Below, one piece after another: positions 1 through 5,072 of a stretch of 6,577 nt of DNA. Origin of the DNA: Flavobacteriales bacterium (lineage in GTDB: Bacteria; Bacteroidota; Bacteroidia; Flavobacteriales; UBA7430); NCBI GenBank assembly GCA_002685115.1, contig NYWQ01000033.1, forward strand, positions 38,745 to 45,321. The letters run 5' to 3'. Made by a program: the position numbers and the translations under genes. The stretch's first letter is position 1; each line of letters starts with the position of its first letter. Under the pieces are notes generated by a model that was not told where the DNA came from, ran no database searches, and saw nothing but the letters and a program-made list of their open reading frames with translations.

Positions 1-16
1 TTAATCTACTGTGTAA

Positions 17-667
17 ATGAATGAGGTTTTACGAAAAATTCCCCAAAACAACTTTGACTTACTGCTCTTTTTAGTGCTCATTTTAATCTCTGTTTTGTTG
101 TACAACCGAGATGGAAAACGCTTCCTGTATTATTACAGATCATTCTACAACAAACAATTCGAAATTAGCTACGGAAGACATTTAAGACTGACACATAATT
201 TTATAGTATTGCTATCAGTCCAGTCCATCCTTGTAGTTTCACATCTACTAGCACGTTATCTTGAGTATTGCTCTAATTACCTTACTAATACGCACTTATT
301 TCCGTTAAGCTTTGTGGGTATTTTAGGGTATCTAACTGTAAAATGGGTAAGTCTTTATGGCGTTTCCGTTTTGTTTAAAAACGAGCGTGCTTTTCATCTT
401 TTTAGCACAAAATCGGCTAAAACAGCAAATTTATTCTTAGCGCCTTTTGCTGTTTTGTGTCTATTCGTATACCTAAACTATGGATACAACATAGAAGCAG
501 TCACTAAATTAATGTACGTACTTGTTTCTATATCCGTGTTTGCCAAGTTAAGCACATACAATTACATTAGAAAAGAAAAATTGATGGATGTGTTTTATTT
601 TATTTTGTATCTTTGCATTTTCGAAATAGTACCCATATTATGGATACTTATCGGTTTAGACTGTTGA
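17..667 (+). CDS. DUF4271 family integral membrane protein
   Basis: A 216-residue hydrophobic protein that I assign to the DUF4271 family of Bacteroidota, whose function is unknown. The sequence shows about six likely membrane helices, near residues 14-29, 61-80, 95-118, 139-155, 162-179 and 192-213. After helix 1 comes an aromatic and basic stretch (YNRDGKRFLYYYRSFYN, 29-45). The C-terminus carries the family-like LYLCIFEIVPIL signature (197-208), with a Glu and Pro inside the last helix. An in-frame TAA (14-16) sits directly before the ATG, so the start is fixed. Short reading frames entering from the left edge stop at 20 or 24, so an upstream gene may overlap this start, but too little is visible to name it. 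hemD follows after 63 bp on the same strand; this pairing is, as I recall, common in flavobacteria and suggests co-transcription. Family assignment is from recalled pattern, not a search. Confidence 0.85.
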   Translation: MNEVLRKIPQNNFDLLLFLVLILISVLLYNRDGKRFLYYYRSFYNKQFEISYGRHLRLTHNFIVLLSVQSILVVSHLLARYLEYCSNYLTNTHLFPLSFVGILGYLTVKWVSLYGVSVLFKNERAFHLFSTKSAKTANLFLAPFAVLCLFVYLNYGYNIEAVTKLMYVLVSISVFAKLSTYNYIRKEKLMDVFYFILYLCIFEIVPILWILIGLDC

Positions 668-687
668 TTATTAGCATTCTAAAGTTT

Positions 688-702
688 CACGAAAGTTTCG
701 TG
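688..702. repeat. 15-bp inverted repeat between DUF4271 gene and hemD
   Basis: CACGAAA (688-694) and TTTCGTG (696-702) form a perfect 7-bp inverted repeat around one central G. The octamer AAAGTTTC also occurs twice with an 11-bp period (681-688 and 692-699). No T-run follows on the + strand, so it is not an intrinsic terminator in that direction. It could be an operator-like dyad or a small mRNA hairpin in the hemD leader, or chance in AT-rich DNA. The repeat is seen directly; any role is inference. Confidence 0.4.
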
Positions 703-730
703 CAAAATAAAACCTAAAAACGATTAAGAT

Positions 731-1477
731 TTGAAAGTAAAAACAATTCTTGTTTCGCAACCAGAGCCAAAGAGCGATGCGTCACCTTACCACGAGTTAG
801 CTCGAAAACAAAAGGTAAAAGTAGACTTTCGGCCTTTTATTCATGTTGAAGGAGTAGATGGAGCTGATGTACGTCAACAAAAAGTATCGATAACAGACCA
901 TACAGCCGTTATTTTAACAAGTAGAAATGCCGTTGATCATTACTTTAGAGTATGTGAGGAAATGCGCTTTGAAGTGCCTACCTCCATGAAATACTTTTGT
1001 ATGTCGGAAGCAATCGCATTTTACCTTCAAAAATACATTACCTACCGAAAACGAAAAATTTACTTTGGTAAACAACGCTTTGTAGACCTTATTGACACTA
1101 TTAAAAAGCATAAAAGTGAAAAGTTTTTATTGCCATCTTCAGATCTACTAAAACCCGTAATCCCACAGTTGTTAGATGCTAACAAAATTGATTACACAAG
1201 AGCTATACTTTACAAAACGGTCTGTAGTGATTTGTCTGACTTAGAAGATGTTTTTTATGACATCTTGGTTTTCTTCAGTCCATCTGGAATAAAATCATTG
1301 TTTCAAAACTTTCCGGAATTCGAACAAAACAATACACGAATTGCTGCATTTGGACAAACAACGGTTAAAGCTGTAGCTGAAGCTGGACTTAAAGTTAATA
1401 TAGAAGCACCATCCGTTAAAGCACCCTCAATGTCCATGGCATTAGAGCAATACATTAAAAATACAAACAAAAAATAA
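731..1477 (+). CDS. hemD: Uroporphyrinogen-III synthase (HemD)
   Basis: A 248-residue cytosolic enzyme that cyclises hydroxymethylbilane to uroporphyrinogen III with inversion of ring D, the branch point to haem and sirohaem. HemD is poorly conserved, but this copy closely matches the Bacteroidota type: N-terminal KVKTILVSQPEP (2-13), HTAVILTSRNAVDHYF (57-72), the hinge-region FFSPSGIKSLF (181-191) and the C-terminal IAAFGQTTVKAVAEAGL (204-220) followed by APSVKAPSMSMALEQYI. The length is normal for a two-lobed HemD. The start is TTG at 731: an in-frame TAA (725-727) lies just upstream, and the first internal ATG is codon 78, which would remove much of the first domain. The conserved sequence begins right at this TTG. 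No clear Shine-Dalgarno sequence precedes it. It probably shares a transcript with the DUF4271 gene and ends at the hairpin terminator 22 bp past the stop codon. Confidence 0.95.
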   Translation: MKVKTILVSQPEPKSDASPYHELARKQKVKVDFRPFIHVEGVDGADVRQQKVSITDHTAVILTSRNAVDHYFRVCEEMRFEVPTSMKYFCMSEAIAFYLQKYITYRKRKIYFGKQRFVDLIDTIKKHKSEKFLLPSSDLLKPVIPQLLDANKIDYTRAILYKTVCSDLSDLEDVFYDILVFFSPSGIKSLFQNFPEFEQNNTRIAAFGQTTVKAVAEAGLKVNIEAPSVKAPSMSMALEQYIKNTNKK

Positions 1478-1498
1478 TTTTTTACATTTTTTAACTTT

Positions 1499-1526
1499 AA
1501 AGGGCGATTTAAATCGCCCTTTTTTT
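1499..1526 (+). terminator. Intrinsic terminator after hemD
   Basis: AAAGGGCGATTT (1499-1510) is followed at once by its exact reverse complement AAATCGCCCTTT (1511-1522), a perfect 12+12 palindrome. The Ts of the right arm continue to 1526. In RNA the stem would close on a short UUAA-type loop, with a GGGCGA/UCGCCC core. Only the + strand has the following T-run; the other side is rich in A and T but lacks an immediate U-tract for - strand transcripts. It should end the DUF4271-hemD transcript and separate it from rnpA. Confidence 0.9.
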
Positions 1527-1538
1527 AGCGATTTTATC

Positions 1539-1546
1539 TACATTTA
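1539..1546 (+). promoter_or_regulatory. Possible Bacteroidota-type -7 box before rnpA
   Basis: TACATTTA (1539-1546) matches the Bacteroidota -7 consensus TAnnTTTG at all but the last base and lies seven bases before the rnpA ATG. The region where a -33 TTTG-like element should lie (roughly 1515-1522) falls in the T-rich right arm of the hemD terminator, which has TTTT but no clear TTTG. If real, the transcript would be almost leaderless. A promoter is expected here because a strong terminator precedes rnpA, but the motif alone is weak. Confidence 0.3.
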
Positions 1547-1552
1547 CAAGAG

Positions 1553-1933
1553 ATGAGTCAAACCTTTCAGAAAACAGAAATATTAAAAAGCAAAACAGTA
1601 TTTGGCGAGTTGGTACAAAAAGGAGCATCTACAAAAAAACACCCTTTTGTGTTGCTCTGGAAAAAAATGGAAAATTCGCAAGAGTTCCCAATAAGAATCG
1701 CCTTTTCTGTTTCAAAAAAACGCTTTCCACTTGCTGTTGATAGAAATGCTATGAAACGAAAAATACGTGAGATATACAGATTAAATAAAAACAATTGGTA
1801 TGCAAAATTAGATGCCAATTATGCTGTTTTACTCATTTATACTTCAAACGAAAAGCGTAAAACTGCTGAAATGGAGACCCAATTAAAAAAAGTATTTGAC
1901 CTTTTTCTAAGCCATGCTGAACCGAATTGTTAA
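1553..1933 (+). CDS. rnpA: Ribonuclease P protein component (RnpA)
   Basis: A 126-residue basic protein, the protein subunit that works with the RnpB RNA to remove 5' leaders from precursor tRNAs. The family pattern is clear: an N-terminal [15 protein letters not shown] (10-24), the central [15 protein letters not shown] strand-helix region (51-65) and the RNR signature, with R64, N65, K68, R69, R72 and E73 in [14 protein letters not shown]. The length is typical. The ATG at 1553 places the N-terminus at the usual distance from the first motif. The gene starts 26 bp after the hemD terminator, and its last 20 bp overlap yidD, an arrangement that suggests translational coupling. In many bacteria rnpA sits between rpmH and yidC; neither is present here, and rnpA is next to hemD and an S41 protease instead. 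The RNA partner rnpB is not in the window. Confidence 0.97.
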   Translation: MSQTFQKTEILKSKTVFGELVQKGASTKKHPFVLLWKKMENSQEFPIRIAFSVSKKRFPLAVDRNAMKRKIREIYRLNKNNWYAKLDANYAVLLIYTSNEKRKTAEMETQLKKVFDLFLSHAEPNC

Positions 1934-2138
1934 AACTATTTTTATTACGCTGATTGAAATGTATCAGAAAATAATCTCACCTTGGACACCTGCAACATGT
2001 AGGTACCACCCAACCTGTTCATCGTACGCCATTTTGGCGTTAAAAAAACACGGCTTGCTAAAAGGGTGTTACTTACTACTAAAACGAATTGGAAGTTGTC
2101 ATCCATGGGGCGGCAGCGGATACGATCCAGTACCTTAA
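1914..2138 (+). CDS. yidD: Membrane protein insertion efficiency factor YidD
   Basis: A 74-residue protein of the YidD/DUF37 family, a small peripheral inner-membrane factor linked to YidC-dependent membrane-protein insertion. The hallmark residues are all visible: an amphipathic N-terminus ([18 protein letters not shown], 6-23), C29-R30 and PTCS (33-36), KKHG (44-47), the R58/C62/P64 region and the closing GGSGYDPVP (66-74). The length is normal. The ATG lies inside the last codons of rnpA in another frame (20 bp overlap), so its translation probably depends on ribosomes finishing rnpA. Unlike the classic order, yidC does not follow; the S41 protease starts 11 bp later. Ending right after DPVP is within the family range. 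Confidence 0.96.
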   Translation: MLNRIVKTIFITLIEMYQKIISPWTPATCRYHPTCSSYAILALKKHGLLKGCYLLLKRIGSCHPWGGSGYDPVP

Positions 2139-2149
2139 AATTACAAACG

Positions 2150-3811
2150 ATGAATAAAACATTCAGAAAAATAACCTTCTGCTCTTTAATCGGAATTGCT
2201 TCACTTTCTTCTTTCGCCTTTGTTTCGGGCTATTTTGAGGTAAGTAAAAACCTAGATATTTTTACAACCTTGTTTCGAGAGGTAAACATTTACTATGTGG
2301 ATGAAACGAAACCAGGAGAAATGATTGAAAAGGCGATAAACGCCATGCTGGACGATCTTGACCCGTATACAACCTACATTCCGGAATCTGACATTGAAGA
2401 TTTTAGATTTCAAACTACAGGGCAGTATGGTGGTATTGGTGCGATGATTCGTAAAAAAGGAGATTACGTAGTTATTGCAGAGCCATACAAAGGTTTTCCT
2501 GCAGACAATGCAGGATTAAAAGCAGGTGATAAGCTACTGGAAATTGATGGTAAATCTGTAAAAGGAAAATCAACACAAGATGTAAGTTCTGTTTTAAAAG
2601 GTCAGCCTGGTGTAGAGGTAGAACTTTTAATAGAACGACCTGGCCTAAAAAAACCGCTTAAAAAAACATTTACACGAGAAGAGGTTAAAGTAAAATCCAT
2701 TCCGTATGCAGGTATGGTAACCGAAGGGATTGCCTATTTAAGGTTGAGAAGTTTTACGCGAAACTGCACCAATGAAGTGAAAGATGCCATTACCAAACTG
2801 AAAGAAGAAAATGAAGTGCAAAGTTTGATTTTAGACCTAAGAGGCAACCCTGGTGGCTTGTTAAACGAATCTGTTAACTTGTGTAACCTATTCATCGAGA
2901 AAGGACAAGAAGTGGTTTCTACCAAAGGAAAAATAAAAGAATGGGAAAAATCATACAAAACTCGTAACAATCCTTTAGATTCAGAAATACCTCTGGTAGT
3001 GCTGATCAACCAAAGCTCTGCTTCTGCGTCAGAAATTGTTTCAGGAACAATGCAAGACCTAGATAGAGGCGTTGTAATTGGTAAAAAAAGTTTTGGAAAA
3101 GGACTGGTACAACAAACCAGAAAGCTAAGTTACAATTCGCAATTAAAAGTTACGGTTGCTAAATACTATACTCCAAGCGGAAGATGTATACAAGCGCTAG
3201 ACTATGGAAATAGAAATGACGACGGAAGTGTAGGTAAAGTAGCTGACTCTCTAAAAACAGCCTTTAAAACACTGAACGGTAGAACTGTTTACGATGGTGG
3301 AGGCGTTGACCCAGACATTACCGTTGATCGAGATGCATACGCAGAAATTGTAGGAAGTATTTTATCGAAACAGCTTATTTTTGATTTCGCAACCGAATTC
3401 GTTTTAGCTAATGACACGATAGATCAACCTGGTGTTTTTAAAATAACAGACAAAATTTATGAAGACTTTGTAGCCTTTGTATCTAACAAAGATTACGAAT
3501 ATGAAACGAATACAGATAAAGACTTAACCAATTTGATAGAGCAAGCTAGTGAAGATAATTATACTGATTTTAAAACAGATCTTGAGGCTTTACAAGCCAA
3601 ATTAGTTTCGTACAAAGAAGACGACATTCATAAATATCAAAAACAAATAGCAGAACTAATACTAAGCGAATTGATGTCTCGTTACTTCTACCAAGAAGGA
3701 AGAGTAAAAGCTGCGCTGGTAGAAGATCCAGTAATTGACAAAGCAATTGAGGTGCTAAATGATACAGAGAACTATAATAAGATATTAGTAGGTCAACTAG
3801 ATGGAGAATAA
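2150..3811 (+). CDS. Carboxy-terminal-processing protease, peptidase family S41 (CtpA-like)
   Basis: A 553-residue envelope serine protease of family S41. Residues 8-28 form a signal peptide or anchor; C10 lacks a proper lipobox. An N-terminal helical region (about 35-85, with MLDDLDPYTTYIPES) leads into a PDZ domain (about 92-165, YGGIGAMI and AGLKAGDKLLEIDG). The protease core follows: LDLRGNPGG (228-236) and SASASE (290-295), with predicted nucleophile S292. K317 in SFGKGLVQQ lies 25 residues later, the same Ser-Lys spacing as in E. coli Prc (S452/K477), and Q321 fits the third position. PSGRCIQ (342-348) and GGGVDPDI (383-390) complete the core. A charged tail of about 160 residues (395-553) is typical of Bacteroidota homologues. 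The family cleaves proteins near their C-termini; the substrate here is unknown. The ATG at 2150 lies 11 bp after yidD, directly before the signal sequence; an in-frame ATG at 2066 lies inside yidD and would add an unrelated leader. The end overlaps the next gene by 11 bp. Confidence 0.95.
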   Translation: MNKTFRKITFCSLIGIASLSSFAFVSGYFEVSKNLDIFTTLFREVNIYYVDETKPGEMIEKAINAMLDDLDPYTTYIPESDIEDFRFQTTGQYGGIGAMIRKKGDYVVIAEPYKGFPADNAGLKAGDKLLEIDGKSVKGKSTQDVSSVLKGQPGVEVELLIERPGLKKPLKKTFTREEVKVKSIPYAGMVTEGIAYLRLRSFTRNCTNEVKDAITKLKEENEVQSLILDLRGNPGGLLNESVNLCNLFIEKGQEVVSTKGKIKEWEKSYKTRNNPLDSEIPLVVLINQSSASASEIVSGTMQDLDRGVVIGKKSFGKGLVQQTRKLSYNSQLKVTVAKYYTPSGRCIQALDYGNRNDDGSVGKVADSLKTAFKTLNGRTVYDGGGVDPDITVDRDAYAEIVGSILSKQLIFDFATEFVLANDTIDQPGVFKITDKIYEDFVAFVSNKDYEYETNTDKDLTNLIEQASEDNYTDFKTDLEALQAKLVSYKEDDIHKYQKQIAELILSELMSRYFYQEGRVKAALVEDPVIDKAIEVLNDTENYNKILVGQLDGE

Positions 3812-5048
3812 GGATACTAAAATTTCCCTTTTTTATTTTAGTGCCTGCATTAGTTTTATCGTAGGTCTGGTGTTGCAAGACTTCTTCAAGATCCCACTTA
3901 CAGGTGGGATTATTGTATTGGGCTTGACTTGGATTTTTACTTTGAAGTTTAAAGCTAAATTTAAGACTCTACTTGCAAAGCCAATCGCATTGGGACTTAT
4001 TGCTTTATACGTACTTCACCTAATCAGTTTACTTTACTCCACCAATACTCCAGTTGCTTTAAATGACTTAAGGCTAAAAATTACCTTATTTCTGCTGCCC
4101 TTATTTATGTTGAGCACCTCCTTGTTTAGCTATGCTTGGAAAAAAAAACTACTCTACCTCTATTTTATACTCATGGTTGGTATGGCAATTTGCGATCTCT
4201 ATTTTTCTTACACAGCTTACCTAATTAGTGAGAATTTAAGTGTTTTTTATTACAAAAACTTACCGCATTTACTTTTCGCAAAACCACACTATGCAGCCTG
4301 GTATTATTCGTTTGCATTGTTTATTGGCTTTTATGAAATTCCCCGTCAAACAAACTATAAAATAGGTTGGATACTTGGAGCTATCGTTCTACTCATATCG
4401 TTACTTTTATTATCAAGTAGGGCTTATCTGTTTGCCTTTATCATTGTATCTGTTATTTCTGGCATCTCTTGTATAAGGTCAAATACTATTTCTACTAAAT
4501 CTATTTTAAGACTACTGATTCCTTTTGGCTTTGTTTTGAGTTTGGGCTTACTTATTCCAAATACTCGAGCTCGATTAACAGATACCGTTGCTGAAGTTAA
4601 CAAACTCTTTGACCAAAAAGAGCACCGGCAAACCAACCCTAGGGTCTATATATGGCAGTATGCTGGAAAACTTATTTTAGCTGACCCAATTTTAGGTTTG
4701 GGCATTGGCGATGCAAAAATAGAGCTCAATAAAGCACTTCAAGGTTGTAATGCCTTATTTTGGAATGGGACTGAAAATATCCTTTTAAATAAAAAGGTGT
4801 TAAATTTCCACAATCAATTTTTGCAAACCTGGGCAGAAGTTGGTGTTCTGGGCTTTTTACTCTTGGTATTCTTACTTATAAAACCGTTCTTTCTAAAAAA
4901 TAAACACCCGTTATTTTTAATATTTGTTGGGCTCACCTTTTTTGGATTTCTTACCGAAAGCATGCTCGAACGTCAAGCAGGTGTGGTGTTTTTAGCTTTC
5001 ATGTATCCTTTACTGTACAGCTTAGAGGAAGGTAAAAAGGAGGCGTAA
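3801..5048 (+). CDS. O-antigen ligase/polymerase family membrane protein (WaaL/Wzy-like)
   Basis: A 415-residue inner-membrane protein with roughly eleven hydrophobic segments and one larger hydrophilic loop (about 254-342). It fits the Wzy_C family, which joins or polymerises undecaprenyl-linked glycans on the periplasmic side. Supporting features are LSSRAYLFA (204-212), NPRVYIW with R281, DPILGLGIGD (295-304), and NFHNQFLQTWAEVGVLG (335-351) with H337 at the start of the next helix. A conserved loop Arg and a His in an H-x-x-(F/L)-type motif are important in WaaL-type ligases. ESMLERQAGVVF (386-397) is also, in my recall, common in Bacteroidota members. Sequence alone does not separate ligase (WaaL) from polymerase (Wzy), and no other glycan-cluster gene is visible. 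The ATG is inside the end of the S41 protease gene, so translation is probably coupled; the next in-frame Met is residue 103. The coding region also carries an A9 tract and a perfect hairpin. Confidence 0.85.
   Translation: MENKDTKISLFYFSACISFIVGLVLQDFFKIPLTGGIIVLGLTWIFTLKFKAKFKTLLAKPIALGLIALYVLHLISLLYSTNTPVALNDLRLKITLFLLPLFMLSTSLFSYAWKKKLLYLYFILMVGMAICDLYFSYTAYLISENLSVFYYKNLPHLLFAKPHYAAWYYSFALFIGFYEIPRQTNYKIGWILGAIVLLISLLLLSSRAYLFAFIIVSVISGISCIRSNTISTKSILRLLIPFGFVLSLGLLIPNTRARLTDTVAEVNKLFDQKEHRQTNPRVYIWQYAGKLILADPILGLGIGDAKIELNKALQGCNALFWNGTENILLNKKVLNFHNQFLQTWAEVGVLGFLLLVFLLIKPFFLKNKHPLFLIFVGLTFFGFLTESMLERQAGVVFLAFMYPLLYSLEEGKKEA
3891..3910 (+). repeat. Perfect hairpin in the 5' part of the O-antigen ligase-family gene
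   Basis: ATCCCAC (3891-3897) and GTGGGAT (3904-3910) form a 7-bp perfect stem around a six-base loop (TTACAG), extendable by one G-U pair. It encodes part of KIPLTGGI, about 90 bases after the start codon. No T-run follows, so it is not an intrinsic terminator. It could slow ribosomes or affect mRNA stability, or be a by-product of codon choice. Confidence 0.45.
4140..4148 (+). repeat. A9 homopolymer inside the O-antigen ligase-family gene
   Basis: Nine consecutive As encode Lys114-Lys116 just after Trp113 (TGG, nine As, CTA). It is the longest A-run I noticed in a coding region of this window; the others reach about seven or eight. Runs of this length can allow polymerase slippage or slipped-strand mutation, which would truncate the protein about a quarter of the way in. 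It may equally reflect AT-rich Lys codons. Confidence 0.8.
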
Positions 5049-5065
5049 AAGCATCAAATTGCGCC
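5042..5065 (-). terminator. Weak hairpin between convergent genes
   Basis: GGCGTAA (5042-5048) can pair with TTGCGCC (5059-5065) around a 10-base loop. As + strand RNA this is seven pairs including one U-G wobble, but no T-run follows closely. As - strand RNA it has one A-C mismatch and is followed by TCCTTTTT, and it begins eight bases after the murF-alr stop. It is thus a marginal terminator candidate for the - strand gene, overlapping the last codons of the ligase-family gene. No better terminator is visible in the gap. Confidence 0.3.
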
Positions 5066-5072
5066 AACAGAA

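Noticed and set aside
914..1111. 65-codon open frame on the - strand opposite hemD
   Set aside because: Antisense to conserved HemD sequence, no recognisable domain and no supporting signals.
2066..2149. Upstream in-frame ATG that would extend the S41 protease by 28 residues
   Set aside because: The extension lies wholly or mostly within yidD in another frame, is polar and basic, and would push the signal peptide away from the N-terminus. The ATG at 2150 fits the protein and the gene spacing.
2170..2181. Cys10 of the S41 protease as a lipoprotein cleavage site
   Set aside because: The residues before Cys (I-T-F) do not fit a lipobox, which needs a small residue just before the Cys; an ordinary signal peptide or anchor is more likely.
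2734..3009. 91-codon open frame on the - strand opposite the S41 protease
   Set aside because: It is antisense to a strongly conserved protease core and resembles no family; a shadow of the real gene.
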